This document shows, in pieces, positions 55,019-64,000 of a DNA stretch of 64,000 bases. The position numbers were made by a program, and so were the translations under genes. The stretch is from contig NZ_CADDTS010000007.1 in the NCBI RefSeq assembly GCF_902753875.1, positions 62,001 through 126,000 on the forward strand, written 5' to 3'. Source of the stretch: Acinetobacter bouvetii (GTDB taxonomy: Bacteria > Pseudomonadota > Gammaproteobacteria > Pseudomonadales > Moraxellaceae). The notes beneath the pieces were generated by a model that was given only the letters and a program-made list of their open reading frames with translations, made no database searches and was not told the DNA's origin. Each line of letters begins with the position of its first letter. The first letter of the stretch is position 1.

Positions 55019-57069
55019 AATTCAAAGCCTTATGTTTGGCTATGCCAATGCTATGTTCGGCAGTGGCGCATGCAGATATTCAGATTTATACATCGAAAGG
55101 AATTTTTGGTCTGGAACAAGGTTGCCGTGCTGACCCGAACAAGTATGAAGCCAATGGGGCTTCAATTGTCTGTGATTTTAGCCGGGCGATTGATAATGAT
55201 GTAATTCGTAAGCAAGCCGAGCAAGTGTTTGTACAAGGTTTAAAGCAGAGTTTAGGCGAACAGATTGTCGATAGTATTTCGCAAAAAACCAAACATCGGA
55301 CTTATGTCGCTTCACTTGAGGTACTGCGTGCCAGTGAGTATGTGGTTAGAAAAGATTCTACGGCAGAAATATTTTTACCGGTGACCTTAAGCTTAAAACT
55401 GACCAATGTGTTGTCTGGTGAAGTAATTTACAGTGACAGTAAAACCTTGTCTCAGCCGATTCAGGTCTTAAGTTCCGATGTTGAATCGGCTGCAACCAAA
55501 GCTGCGATTCAACAGAAATTTCAAAGTAGCTTACTGACTTTGACGCAGCAACTCACACAGGACTTGAAAGCCAAGCTGCAAGTGACGGAAATTGATACTC
55601 AGGTGATTGATCAGTGGAAATCCTATCTGGTGCTGGATAAAGGTTTTAAGCAGGGCATTGCGATACAGGATGAACTCAGTTCTGCTGAAGGAGACCTGAT
55701 TCGGGTGGTACATGCAGACAGTGATTATGCGGTGGCTGTACCGGTGCTGATGCAGGGCAACAGCAAACGCTTTAGCAAGGTATCAACCAATATGCGTCAG
55801 GCCATGAACAAACCCAAAGCCTTGGTGGTGGATGTTTTGACCTATCAAGGTGAGTCCAAAGATTTAATCGAACAGATTTTTTCGGATGCCGTTGGTGAGC
55901 AAGCCTCTTTTACTTTGACGCCGGTCAACCGTCGTTATAGTGCTATGGCACAAAGTGTCAGTGAACAGACCGCTTTGGCACAAAGTACGGACATTAATCA
56001 GCGTGAGCTGCCGGAATTCTTTATCCGGATTAATGTGATTCCAGTGATTGCCTATCAGCAGCAGATCGGAAAAATGACCCAACAGCAGATTTTTCATAGT
56101 GAAGTTTTTGCTGAAATGATCGACCGTTCCGGTCGTGTAATTTATTCCGCGCATGCAACCGATGATATTAAAGACGTGATTTCTGAGGGTATGGGCTTTT
56201 CTTTAGAAGCGCGTAAAGAAGTCGTGCTAAAAAATGCCCTGTTGAAATTGGGGCAACAATTTCAAAAAGGGATTCAATTTACCCGATCAGATTTGAAAGT
56301 TTCTAATTCAAGTTCGAAAAGCATCACGATTGATGATGCAGGTGAACGCTTAAGTACCGGCATGAAAGTTCATGTCTATCATCAAGATAAAGCTGCAGGA
56401 CGAGACATCCTGATTCCGACCTGGGAAGCAACTGTGCTAGAACGCCAAGGCGGAAAGGTTACGGCACAACTGGATTTTCCTGTCAGCAGTAGTGATCGGC
56501 TCCCTGTGCGTTCGGGAGACCGTATTCTAATTGATAGTTCTGCTCCTGTAGGTGATTCCAAGCAGGCACGAGTGCTCTGTCCAGGTTTGCATACTGAACA
56601 GGTGGGGGAAATTCCATTTTATGGATTTGGTCCGCTGCTTTATCACGCTTTTACCAGTCAATCGAAACGACCATTTTATGCCACCGGTTCTGGCTTTAAA
56701 GGGCAGACATCTCTGCAAGATTCGGTGCTGCATATGACTGAAAATTCAGGATTTAAAAAGAATATGGATTTAAATTTCTATATTCCCAAAGATGAATGCT
56801 TACAACCTGTATTCAAGATTGACGTGAATAAGGACAGCGTTAAATGTAATGCAGATAAAAGTAACTGTGATGCTACGTTGGTTATGGCCAGCGGTGCGCG
56901 CAGATTCAACCAGAAGGCTGAAAAAATTGGTGCTTATGGTTTACAGCAGGAAATTCAGTTGAAAGGTATTGTGCATCAACATCGTCATGAAATGTATAAC
57001 ATTCAGATGTTTGAGGCCTTACCAAAAATTTTAAATCAAATCGTGCAAAAAGCCGATTCTTCACAATAG
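55009..57069 (+). CDS. Large exported protein of unknown function with FlgT-C-like domain
   Basis: A 686-residue protein. The start at 55009 overlaps the previous stop by ten bases; upstream in-frame ATG 54991 lies inside the previous gene. A signal peptide of about 24 residues (ending VAHADIQ) is clear. The N-terminal third has FSRAIDNDVIRKQAEQVFVQGL, consistent with a TolB/CsgG-like assembly fold; about residues 440-530 contain SITIDDAGERLSTGMKVHVYHQD, a beta-barrel pattern like the C-terminal domain of FlgT. The last 150 residues carry four or more Cys and a conserved-looking GHTEQ/GFGPLLYHAF region. Acinetobacter has no flagella, so a flagellar role is unlikely. Function is unknown. Confidence 0.7.
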   Translation: MQIKFKALCLAMPMLCSAVAHADIQIYTSKGIFGLEQGCRADPNKYEANGASIVCDFSRAIDNDVIRKQAEQVFVQGLKQSLGEQIVDSISQKTKHRTYVASLEVLRASEYVVRKDSTAEIFLPVTLSLKLTNVLSGEVIYSDSKTLSQPIQVLSSDVESAATKAAIQQKFQSSLLTLTQQLTQDLKAKLQVTEIDTQVIDQWKSYLVLDKGFKQGIAIQDELSSAEGDLIRVVHADSDYAVAVPVLMQGNSKRFSKVSTNMRQAMNKPKALVVDVLTYQGESKDLIEQIFSDAVGEQASFTLTPVNRRYSAMAQSVSEQTALAQSTDINQRELPEFFIRINVIPVIAYQQQIGKMTQQQIFHSEVFAEMIDRSGRVIYSAHATDDIKDVISEGMGFSLEARKEVVLKNALLKLGQQFQKGIQFTRSDLKVSNSSSKSITIDDAGERLSTGMKVHVYHQDKAAGRDILIPTWEATVLERQGGKVTAQLDFPVSSSDRLPVRSGDRILIDSSAPVGDSKQARVLCPGLHTEQVGEIPFYGFGPLLYHAFTSQSKRPFYATGSGFKGQTSLQDSVLHMTENSGFKKNMDLNFYIPKDECLQPVFKIDVNKDSVKCNADKSNCDATLVMASGARRFNQKAEKIGAYGLQQEIQLKGIVHQHRHEMYNIQMFEALPKILNQIVQKADSSQ

Positions 57070-57081
57070 GGGTAACAAGGT

Positions 57082-57774
57082 ATGAAAAAAATTGCGATTG
57101 CTTTAGCAATAACGGCATCAATGGGAGCATCAAGTGTTTATGCAGGTTTTGGTTCACTCAGTAGCCTTGCTTCGACACTGACTGAATCTGCGACTGGTGT
57201 ATCTTCATCAAATATGGATCTTAATGGTTTCTTTACTCAAGCCAAAGCAACCAATGCGATGTTCATTCAAAGCCGTAGTGCTTTAGCGTCATTACTTGCA
57301 AGTAAAAAGGACTCAGATGAATTAAAAGCAAAACAGAAAAGCCTGAAAACAACTTCTGATTTGAAAGAAAAAGAAGCTATTCAAAAAGAAATTGTAGCAA
57401 TGTCTAATGCTGTTTTAGAAGCGTCTCAAAATGACGAAGCAGCAACAGTCGCTAAACTTTCAGCATTGAATATGGAGCAAAAGAAATACTTATTGGATTC
57501 TGCAACAAACTTTGTCATTGCAAGTTTAACTGCCCGTGAATTGGCGGTAGGAGCTAAACAGGTAAGTACCAGTTTGATGACAAATCCAGCCGGTTTGACT
57601 AACACGGGTTTATCTTTAGTTGATGCAAAAAATGTTGTCGGTGATATAACTGGCATTGCTAAAAATTCAAGTATGGCTTTAGTGGAATATCCGAAACTGT
57701 TTAAAAAAGCCGGTATTGAATTTAAAATGCCAACTAGCTCAGCTGAAAAACCAAAAGTTCTCAACGATATTTAA
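57082..57774 (+). CDS. Exported helical protein, third gene of the operon; unknown function
   Basis: A 230-residue protein with signal peptide (SMGASSVYAGFGSL, cleavage near residue 22). The mature part is mainly alpha-helical, with a Ser/Thr/Ala-rich start and a Lys/Glu-rich, possibly coiled-coil stretch at about 75-115. It has no cysteine and no membrane helix after the signal. The gene starts 12 bases after the previous stop and precedes a terminator, so it closes the operon. I do not recognise a family. Confidence 0.7.
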   Translation: MKKIAIALAITASMGASSVYAGFGSLSSLASTLTESATGVSSSNMDLNGFFTQAKATNAMFIQSRSALASLLASKKDSDELKAKQKSLKTTSDLKEKEAIQKEIVAMSNAVLEASQNDEAATVAKLSALNMEQKKYLLDSATNFVIASLTARELAVGAKQVSTSLMTNPAGLTNTGLSLVDAKNVVGDITGIAKNSSMALVEYPKLFKKAGIEFKMPTSSAEKPKVLNDI

Positions 57775-57845
57775 AAGTTGATTGAAGTTAAATATTCCCA
57801 ATAAATAATTGAATTTATTTGGGATGATTGAATTAATGTCAGAAA

Positions 57846-57877
57846 TAAAAAAGAGCCTGTTTATTAGGCTCTTTTGC
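57846..57877. terminator. Bidirectional terminator
   Basis: AAAAGAGCCT, GTTTATT, AGGCTCTTTT between the secreted operon and the convergent SDR gene. A longer imperfect hairpin (57793-57822) precedes it. Confidence 0.9.
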
Positions 57878-57885
57878 TTTTGATT

Positions 57886-58662
57886 TTACTTATTCCTTTT
57901 CGCCAAAAATATATTACTCATCCGATTTACAAACTGCGGACTCACTTTAGACAGGCTGAACAGGATTTTAGATTTAATGCCTACAGGATGGTGAGTTGGG
58001 GTAAATATAGTGTCTTTTACCTGAACTTGCTGATAAACCTGTAGCGCGACATCATCTGCACTTAAGTGCACGCCCATATTTTGAATGCTGCCGGCATCCA
58101 TGTCTTTCACCATGGCAGTTTGCACAAATAACGGCATAACATCTAAGACCCGGATGCCATATTTTTGCCATTCAATATCCAGCGCTTCGGTCAAACCGCG
58201 GACGGCAAATTTACTGGCAGAATAAGAAACCAGATCTGGTTGACCATAAATGGCGGAAGCTGAGGACAGGTTGATTACCCGAGCAAAGGAAGCTTGTTGT
58301 AAATAGGGAAGAGCTGCATGGCAACCATTGAGCATACCTTTGACATTAATATCGATGGTTCGATGATGTGCGGCAATATCGGTCTGTTCAAATGTACCTG
58401 AGTAGAGAATGCCGGCATTATTGACCAGCACATTGATTTCTCCTGCCCAAGCATGAAATTCGCTTAAAGCCTGTTGCCATTGACCATAATCACTGACATC
58501 TAGTAATCCGGCTTTGGCCCATGCTCCTAAATTCTGGGCCAGCGTTTGCGCTGCCGGCAGATTGATATCATAAATGCCGACTTTGTAGCCACGTTGATAA
58601 AACAGCGTTGCAATTGCTGCACCAATTCCTTGTGCTGCACCACTAATAAAGATACTGTGCAT
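57886..58662 (-). CDS. Short-chain dehydrogenase/reductase
   Basis: A 258-residue SDR oxidoreductase. The cofactor motif is SGAAQGIGAAIATLF (residues 7-21, TGxxxGIG type), NNAG follows at about 86-89, and the active-site Tyr-Lys pair is in LVSYSASKFAVRG (about 153-165). The acidic residue after the second strand (VGIYDINLP) suggests NAD(H) preference. The substrate is unknown. It is divergent from mazG. Confidence 0.88.
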   Translation of the reverse strand: MHSIFISGAAQGIGAAIATLFYQRGYKVGIYDINLPAAQTLAQNLGAWAKAGLLDVSDYGQWQQALSEFHAWAGEINVLVNNAGILYSGTFEQTDIAAHHRTIDINVKGMLNGCHAALPYLQQASFARVINLSSASAIYGQPDLVSYSASKFAVRGLTEALDIEWQKYGIRVLDVMPLFVQTAMVKDMDAGSIQNMGVHLSADDVALQVYQQVQVKDTIFTPTHHPVGIKSKILFSLSKVSPQFVNRMSNIFLAKRNK

Positions 58663-58774
58663 CTGCTTTTCCTTTTTTCAATTTTTTTATGATGTGTCAT
58701 TTATGCATAAATTGAGCATAACAAAAAATGAACTTGAAAATGTAGTCTGTCTGAAATGTGGGAGTGATGAAAAC

Positions 58775-59536
58775 ATGGATAAATTATTGGCAGTGATGCG
58801 CGAACTACGTGAAAAATGTCCATGGGATCAGCAGCAGACCCCACAAAGCTTAACCCGTTATGCCATAGAAGAGGCGTATGAAGTTGAAGCAGCGGTCAGA
58901 GCAGGCAATGCTAATGAAGTGAGGGATGAACTGGGTGACTTGCTGTTACAGGTAGTGTTTCAGTCACAAATGTATAGCGAGCAAGGGGCATTTGATTTTA
59001 ATGATGTAGTGAATGCCATTACTGAAAAATTGATCCGTCGTCATCCGCATGTATTTCAGGCTGAACAATTTTCACAGCTCAGTGCAGAAGATGTTTCGCT
59101 ACTTTGGAAGCAGATTAAACAGCAGGAAAAACAGGGCAAGCCACAATCACGCCTAGATGACATCAAACATGGCCCGGCCATTCAGCAGGCGCATGACATT
59201 CAAAAAAATGCCGCACAAATTGGTTTTGATTTTCCCGATGTCACCGGAGCTTATGGCAAACTGAACGAAGAGCTGGCCGAGTTACAACAGGCGATGCAGG
59301 GGCAAAATTCCGACGAAATATTCGACGAGTTTGGCGATTGTTTGTTTTCACTGATCAATGTTGGACGTAAACTAGGGCTTTCTAGTGAAATGGCACTGTT
59401 AAGTACCATTCATAAATTTAGAACACGTTTTGCTTTCATTGAAGATCAGGCTCAGAAACAACATAAAAATATTGAAGCCCTATCATTAGAAGAAATGGAT
59501 CAACTGTGGGAGCAAGCGAAACAACAATTAAAATAA
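58775..59536 (+). CDS. mazG: Nucleoside triphosphate pyrophosphohydrolase MazG
   Basis: MazG hydrolyses NTPs to NMP and pyrophosphate, a house-cleaning and stress-related activity. The 253-residue product holds two MazG domains: MDKLLAVMRELREKCPWDQQQTP at the start with the metal-binding EEAYEVEAA, and the second with LNEELAELQQAM. I set the start at 58775 since GGGAG lies about ten bases before and the protein then begins with the conserved MDKLLAVM; ATG 58694 would add 27 residues with no similarity to the family. Confidence 0.93.
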   Translation: MDKLLAVMRELREKCPWDQQQTPQSLTRYAIEEAYEVEAAVRAGNANEVRDELGDLLLQVVFQSQMYSEQGAFDFNDVVNAITEKLIRRHPHVFQAEQFSQLSAEDVSLLWKQIKQQEKQGKPQSRLDDIKHGPAIQQAHDIQKNAAQIGFDFPDVTGAYGKLNEELAELQQAMQGQNSDEIFDEFGDCLFSLINVGRKLGLSSEMALLSTIHKFRTRFAFIEDQAQKQHKNIEALSLEEMDQLWEQAKQQLK

Positions 59537-59547
59537 TAGGTTTCCCA

Positions 59548-59952
59548 ATGAAAAAAATAATACCTATCTTCAATAGGATCTTTTATATTTTTGCGATGTT
59601 GTCCTTATTGAATGTATCCAGCAGTTATGCTCAACAGTTTGACCAGCAATATTTGAAATGGAAGGCTGAACAGGAGGCTCAGGATGCTCGTTTAAAGATT
59701 CCGCGAGTCTCCACCAAAAACTATTATCTGGCCAAACCTGCTTTAACTTCAGCAACAGCGAACAAGATTAATTTGAATCAAGCTAATCTCGAACAGCTGC
59801 AAACCTTGTCCGGCGTGGGCTTAAAGAAAGCTGAAGCGATTATTGCCTATCGGCAAAAAAATGGAAAATTTAAAAATATTGAAGAGTTGCAGCAGGTCAA
59901 GGGCATAGGACCTGCACTGTTTGCCAAAAATAAAGACCGATTGGCTGTGTAA
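59548..59952 (+). CDS. ComEA-like helix-hairpin-helix DNA-binding protein
   Basis: A 134-residue exported protein with a signal peptide (FYIFAMLSLLNVSSSYAQQ) and a helix-hairpin-helix domain at the C-terminus: INLNQANLEQLQTLSGVGLKKAEAIIAYR and the second hairpin FKNIEELQQVKGIGPALF. ComEA proteins bind incoming DNA in the periplasm during natural transformation, which is common in Acinetobacter. The start at 59548 follows AGG at eight bases. An alternative frame to 59506 lies inside mazG. Confidence 0.85.
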   Translation: MKKIIPIFNRIFYIFAMLSLLNVSSSYAQQFDQQYLKWKAEQEAQDARLKIPRVSTKNYYLAKPALTSATANKINLNQANLEQLQTLSGVGLKKAEAIIAYRQKNGKFKNIEELQQVKGIGPALFAKNKDRLAV

Positions 59953-60087
59953 TAGCGGATGATGATTACTCAGAATGTTGAACAAAATATTGAGCATCGA
60001 GATAATCAAATTGCCCTTTGATTGTGTTAGAGATATGATTAGCGTCATCTTAGATATTTTACGTTCAGACGTAGGAGACAGCGTCTT

Positions 60088-61551
60088 TTGCAAACTTTGC
60101 GCGCGTCAAAATGTGGTTTATCAACCGCTCAATTACCTTCTTCCATATTAGATGTTATTGATGCCTTAACCAAGGCAGGCTATGAAGCTTATATCGTCGG
60201 TGGTGGTGTCCGTGACTTAATGTTAGGTCTGAATCCTAAAGATTTTGACGCGGTTACCAATGCAACCCCGGCTCAAGTGAAAGAAGTCTTCGGACGACGT
60301 TGCCGTATTATCGGCCGACGTTTTGAGTTGGCGCATGTCTATTCCGGTCGTGAACTGATTGAAGTCGCCACGTTCCGTGCCCCGCCTAAAAAAGCAGTGA
60401 CTTCTGCTTCAGGGATGATTTTACGTGACAACAACTGGGGCACGATTGAGCAAGATTTTGCCCGCCGTGATTTTTCGATTAACGCGATGTATTACCAGCC
60501 GCGTAAGGGCATTGTGCTGGATTTTTGCCATGCCATTGATGATATAAAAAATAAAACCTTACGCTTGTTGGGTGACCCCACTTTGCGTTTTGAAGAAGAT
60601 CCGGTACGGATGCTGCGTACTTTGCGTTTTGCAGCAAAATTAAATTTTAGTATTGCACCGGAAATTTTAGAGATTTTTACCCCGGCGATGACCCAATTGT
60701 TGCGTGATATCTCTCCGCATCGTTTGTATGATGAATCGCAGAAATTGTTCACCATGGGACATTTAAATCGTGTTCTACCCATGTTGATCGATTTTGATAT
60801 CTGGCATCAGCTGTTTGCTGATATTCGTCCAGAAATTTCAACCTTTATTGAACGTGCGGCCATCAATACCGACCAACGTATCCAAATCGGGAAAACCATC
60901 AACCCGGCATTTTTCTATGCCGTATTGTTATGGAAACCGTTTTTAGAACGCTGTGAATTTTATTTGAATAAAGGTGTGGTACCTGCTGAAGCCCGTGCTC
61001 AAGCGGGTTTAGATGTGTTAAAACGTCAGGCCACTCGAACCATTATTCCACGTTTTGCCGAAACCTTTATTCGTGAAGTCTGGGAAATGCAAACCCGTTT
61101 GCTGAATCCTAAACCGCAGCAAATTCAGGCTTTATCCACCCACGCGCGTTTCCGTGCCGGATTTGACTTCCTGTTGCTGCGTGAAAAGTCGGGCGATGAC
61201 AGTACGCAGGGCATGGGCACATGGTGGGATGCGTATCAGCAGATGAGTGCGGATGAAAAAGAACGTGCCATCAGTCAGTACAACCGTCAGCGTGCGAAAA
61301 ATCGCCGTAAAGCCAGTACGGAAGAGGTAGTAGAGACTAAATCGGTCGCTGCCGTTGCTGAAATTGAACCTTTGGTGAACGAGCCTGAACCACGTAGTCG
61401 TCGTGAGCGTAAAAGCAGAACACGCGCTGAAAAACCGGTTCAACAAAATGCGGCTTCTGCTGGTTCGGAAATTGGATATGATCATCCAATTTTAAAACGT
61501 AAGCGGGTGAAACGTGATTTAAGCCAAGTGATTTTTGGGCCAACACAATGA
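60088..61551 (+). CDS. pcnB: Poly(A) polymerase I
   Basis: PcnB adds 3' poly(A) tails to RNA. The 487-residue protein has the nucleotidyltransferase motif GGGVRDLMLGLNPKDFDAVTNATP (about 38-61) and the later FEEDPVRMLRTLRFA (about 165-180). The C-terminal 70 residues are very basic (KSVAAVAEIEPL... RRERKSRTRAEKP), typical. The start is TTG at 60088, with AGGAG about 11 bases upstream. It overlaps folK by four bases. Confidence 0.93.
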   Translation: MQTLRASKCGLSTAQLPSSILDVIDALTKAGYEAYIVGGGVRDLMLGLNPKDFDAVTNATPAQVKEVFGRRCRIIGRRFELAHVYSGRELIEVATFRAPPKKAVTSASGMILRDNNWGTIEQDFARRDFSINAMYYQPRKGIVLDFCHAIDDIKNKTLRLLGDPTLRFEEDPVRMLRTLRFAAKLNFSIAPEILEIFTPAMTQLLRDISPHRLYDESQKLFTMGHLNRVLPMLIDFDIWHQLFADIRPEISTFIERAAINTDQRIQIGKTINPAFFYAVLLWKPFLERCEFYLNKGVVPAEARAQAGLDVLKRQATRTIIPRFAETFIREVWEMQTRLLNPKPQQIQALSTHARFRAGFDFLLLREKSGDDSTQGMGTWWDAYQQMSADEKERAISQYNRQRAKNRRKASTEEVVETKSVAAVAEIEPLVNEPEPRSRRERKSRTRAEKPVQQNAASAGSEIGYDHPILKRKRVKRDLSQVIFGPTQ

Positions 61552-62036
61552 GCACAGTCACTTATATTGGTTTAGGCAGTAACCTGGGGGATTCACGGCA
61601 AATTTTGATTGAAGCTGTGCAGAAGCTTGCCACCCTGGGGGCGGTTAAAACCTCCAAGTTGTATCAAAGTCCACCTATGGGACCACAAGACCAACCGAAT
61701 TATTTAAATGCGGTTGCAGAACTGGTGACGGATTTAGCACCTTTGGCCTTATTGGATCAATTGCAACGTTTTGAACAGGAATCCGGCCGGGTGCGTTTAC
61801 GTCGTTGGGGCGAACGGACTTTGGATCTGGACTTATTGGTCTATGGTCAGCAACAGATTCAGAATGAACGCTTGACGGTCCCTCATGTGGGGTTGTTGGA
61901 GCGTGATTTCGTGGTCATCCCATTGTTAGATTTAGATGCCAATATAGAAATTAAAGCACAACAATTAAAAGATTTACCTCTGGTTCAACATCCGACTTTA
62001 TCTGTTTTGGATGATGAATCTTGGTCAAATATTTAA
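61548..62036 (+). CDS. folK: HPPK, 6-hydroxymethyl-dihydropterin pyrophosphokinase
   Basis: FolK transfers pyrophosphate from ATP to 6-hydroxymethyl-7,8-dihydropterin in folate synthesis. The 162-residue protein contains TYIGLGSNLGDSRQ (4-17), PMGPQDQPNYLNAVAEL (about 45-61), and RRWGERTLDLDLLVYG (about 85-100), the ATP and metal site. Length is typical. Starts at ATG overlapping the pcnB stop (ATGA). Confidence 0.95.
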   Translation: MSTVTYIGLGSNLGDSRQILIEAVQKLATLGAVKTSKLYQSPPMGPQDQPNYLNAVAELVTDLAPLALLDQLQRFEQESGRVRLRRWGERTLDLDLLVYGQQQIQNERLTVPHVGLLERDFVVIPLLDLDANIEIKAQQLKDLPLVQHPTLSVLDDESWSNI

Positions 62037-62075
62037 TTTAGGCATGTTCAAGCAACGTGTTAGAGGAACATCGTG

Positions 62076-62885
62076 ATGATTAGTCTCAGCGACTTAAGAC
62101 AATTTAAAACGGATGGGCGCAAATTTTCCTGCCTGACTTGCTATGACGCAAGTATGGCCAAGGCGATGGAAATTGCAGAAATTGACAGTATTTTAATTGG
62201 CGATTCTTTAGGGATGTCGATTCAGGGGCGAGATTCAACCCTGCCTGTGACTGTAGAAGACATGGCGTATCATACTGCAGCAGTACGCCGTGGTAATCAG
62301 CATGCCTTTATTATGACGGATTTGCCGTTCATGAGTTATGCCACCCTCAATGATGCCTTGCAAAGCTCAAAAGTAGTGATGCAGGCGGGGGCACAAATGG
62401 TCAAAATGGAAGGTGGTGCCTGGTTAAGCGAAACCGTGACTGTGTTGACCCGTAACGGAATTCCTGTTTGTGTGCATTTAGGTTTAACACCGCAGTCTGT
62501 ACACGTGTTTGGTGGTTATAAGTTGCAGGCACGTACCCGTGCGGCCGCAGATCAGTTGATTGCAGATTGTAAAGCTGTGGTCGAAGCGGGGGCTGCACTA
62601 TTACTTTTAGAATGTGTACCTGCACAACTGGGTAAAGAAATTAGTGAGTTGTTTCCGCATATTCCAGTGATTGGTATTGGTGCTGGTGCAGATACGGACG
62701 GTCAGGTCTTGGTAGTTCAGGATATGCTTGGATTAACCTTCGGTCGTGTGGCTAAATTTGTCCGTAATTTTATGAAAGAGCAAGCTGGGGAAACGGCCAT
62801 TCTGGATGCTTTTAAAGCATACCATGCAGCAGTCCAAGATGGTTCATTCCCTGCTAAAGAACAAACATTTCAAGTCGAGCTGTAA
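62076..62885 (+). CDS. panB: 3-methyl-2-oxobutanoate hydroxymethyltransferase
   Basis: PanB makes ketopantoate from alpha-ketoisovalerate and methylene-tetrahydrofolate, the first step of pantothenate synthesis. The 269-residue protein has [31 protein letters not shown] (about 16-47) and the metal ligand Asp in IGDSLGM; the conserved GGYKLQAR and [13 protein letters not shown] follow. ATG 62076 is chosen with GAGG nine bases upstream; GTG at 62073 would add one residue. Confidence 0.97.
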   Translation: MISLSDLRQFKTDGRKFSCLTCYDASMAKAMEIAEIDSILIGDSLGMSIQGRDSTLPVTVEDMAYHTAAVRRGNQHAFIMTDLPFMSYATLNDALQSSKVVMQAGAQMVKMEGGAWLSETVTVLTRNGIPVCVHLGLTPQSVHVFGGYKLQARTRAAADQLIADCKAVVEAGAALLLLECVPAQLGKEISELFPHIPVIGIGAGADTDGQVLVVQDMLGLTFGRVAKFVRNFMKEQAGETAILDAFKAYHAAVQDGSFPAKEQTFQVEL

Positions 62886-62887
62886 AC

Positions 62888-63733
62888 ATGAAAACTGAAA
62901 CGACCATTCAAGGATTAACTGCTTCACTGAGTCCAGCTCGATCGGCACGAAAGATTATTGGTTTTGTCCCGACCATGGGTAATTTGCATGAAGGTCATTT
63001 AAACCTGGTGCGTGAAGCACGCAAGTTATGTGACGTGGTTGTGGTCAGTATTTTTGTCAATCCAATCCAATTTGGGCCAAATGAAGACTTCGACAACTAT
63101 CCACGTACTTTGGAACAGGATAGCCATTTGTTGGCTGATGTTGGCTGTGACATTATTTTTGCTCCGACTGTAGAGCAAATGTATGGCAACAAGCCACGTT
63201 TAACCAACATCAGTGTGTCTGAAATTACCAATGATCTGTGTGGCTTGCAGCGTCCAGGTCATTTTGATGGTGTGGCCGTTGTAGTGACCAAACTGTTTAA
63301 TATTGTGCAACCTAATTTTGCATTCTTCGGGCAAAAGGATTATCAGCAACTGGCGGTGATTCGTCAGTTTGTACGTGATCTGAATATTCCACTTGAGGTG
63401 ATTGGTGTGCCGATTACTCGTGCTGAAGATGGTCTGGCGCTTAGCTCACGCAATGGTTATTTAAGTGAAGAAAACCGCAAAATCGCACCGACTATTTTCC
63501 AAACCTTAAAAGCCGCTGAACAGGAATTGCATCAGGGTGTAGCTCTGGCCGAAGTGTTGGAAAATATTAAGCAGAAGTTGACACAAGCCGGTTTTATTGT
63601 GGATTATGTGGAAGCGCGTACTCCGGAATTACAAAAAATTGAAGCATTTGATCAGGATGTGGTGCTGTTTATCGCAGCCAAATTAGGTAATACCCGACTG
63701 ATTGATAACTTGCAGATTGCATATACTGCATAG
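62888..63733 (+). CDS. panC: Pantothenate synthetase
   Basis: PanC joins pantoate and beta-alanine using ATP. The 281-residue protein contains [19 protein letters not shown] (about 27-45, the HIGH-like motif), [15 protein letters not shown] (about 144-158) and [12 protein letters not shown] (about 183-194). It starts two bases after panB. ketopantoate and pantoate production are therefore closely coupled, but panD and panE are not present in the window. Confidence 0.97.
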   Translation: MKTETTIQGLTASLSPARSARKIIGFVPTMGNLHEGHLNLVREARKLCDVVVVSIFVNPIQFGPNEDFDNYPRTLEQDSHLLADVGCDIIFAPTVEQMYGNKPRLTNISVSEITNDLCGLQRPGHFDGVAVVVTKLFNIVQPNFAFFGQKDYQQLAVIRQFVRDLNIPLEVIGVPITRAEDGLALSSRNGYLSEENRKIAPTIFQTLKAAEQELHQGVALAEVLENIKQKLTQAGFIVDYVEARTPELQKIEAFDQDVVLFIAAKLGNTRLIDNLQIAYTA

Positions 63734-63759
63734 ACTTCACTATTAAGGACAGCCTTGCC

Positions 63760-64000
63760 ATGAAGCGTATTTTAATCGTTACAGGACAATCTGGATCAGG
63801 AAAATCATCTGCCTTGCAGGTGCTTGAAGATTTGGGCTATTACTGTATTGATAATTTGCCATTGGCATTGCTGCCTGAAATTGTTGAAAAACTTGATCAT
63901 GAAAATAATCTGGAACAACTGGCGCTGGGCGTGGATGTGCGTAGTACCCGTGCAGATTTGCAGGAGTTTGATCATGTTTTTGAGCAATTACAGAGACATG
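63760..64000 (+). CDS. rapZ: RNase adapter protein RapZ, N-terminal part (runs off the window)
   Basis: ATG at 63760 opens a frame that stays open to the window edge. The translation [20 protein letters not shown] contains Walker A GQSGSGKS (9-16), followed by [18 protein letters not shown], a RapZ/YvcJ signature. RapZ links GlmS regulation to RNase E via small RNAs in enterobacteria. The visible part is 80 codons. AAGGACAG lies upstream. Confidence 0.9.
   Translation, partial: MKRILIVTGQSGSGKSSALQVLEDLGYYCIDNLPLALLPEIVEKLDHENNLEQLALGVDVRSTRADLQEFDHVFEQLQRH

Noticed and set aside
58694-58774. N-terminal extension of MazG with a CLKC motif
   Set aside because: The extension lies before the conserved MazG start with a good ribosome binding site at 58775, so the Cys pair is probably not translated.
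58775-59536. MazG as part of a toxin-antitoxin or phage-defence system
   Set aside because: It has two complete MazG domains and sits among housekeeping genes with no mazEF-like partner.

Overview
The window is a chromosomal segment of a gammaproteobacterium of the Moraxellaceae, almost certainly an Acinetobacter. I infer this from the AT-rich base composition, the protein sequences as I recognise them (ThyA, FolA, LptE, HolA, RodZ and PilF homologues) and the gene order. No rRNA, tRNA, CRISPR array, prophage or intact insertion sequence is visible. The genus call comes from recognition, not from a database search.

Layout. 1-6.8 kb: the 3' end of a putative zinc metalloprotease, an HdeD-like membrane protein, an AhpD-like protein, glycerate kinase, a UvrD-like helicase, an RRM protein, an ASCH protein and two small conserved proteins. 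6.8-12.4 kb: a YbaL/KefB-type antiporter, rpmB-rpmG, an aldehyde dehydrogenase divergent from a TetR regulator, and purU. 12.6-14.5 kb: tonB-exbB-exbD. 14.5-18.3 kb (minus strand): msrA, a META-domain lipoprotein, and thyA-folA-DUF4105. 18.3-19.5 kb: an AT-rich island holding one CHAP-like putative cysteine amidase. 19.5-24.3 kb: a macA-macB-outer-membrane-factor efflux operon. 24.3-30.2 kb: a hemerythrin, holA, lptE, leuS and a DUF4124 protein. 30.2-34.3 kb: ilvI-ilvH-ilvC behind a structured leader. 34.2-34.8 kb: decaying tandem copies of the ilvC 3' end. 34.9-40.6 kb: an exported protein and a four-gene chaperone-usher pilus operon in very AT-rich DNA. 40.8-42.7 kb: a GT4 glycosyltransferase and a PAP2 phosphatase. 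42.8-53.1 kb: the conserved housekeeping block iscX, ndk, rlmN, pilF, rodZ, ispG, hisS, yfgM-like, bamB, der, then a phosphopantetheinyl transferase. 53.5-57.8 kb: an operon of three exported proteins of unknown function. 57.9-64 kb: an SDR enzyme, mazG, a ComEA-like protein, pcnB-folK-panB-panC and the 5' end of rapZ.

How the genes work together. Several blocks are metabolic units: branched-chain amino acids (ilvIHC), folate and thymidylate (thyA, folA, purU, folK), pantothenate (panBC) and isoprenoids (ispG). Others serve the envelope: TonB energy transduction, MacAB efflux, LptE, BamB, RodZ, PilF and chaperone-usher pili.

The best candidates for something undescribed are the three-gene secreted operon at 53.5-57.8 kb, the orphan CHAP-like amidase at 18.9 kb, the ilvI leader with a short ORF overlapping a terminator, the decaying ilvC-end repeats, and a hairpin that sequesters the ribosome binding site of the glycosyltransferase gene. 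All functional statements rest on motif recognition by eye.
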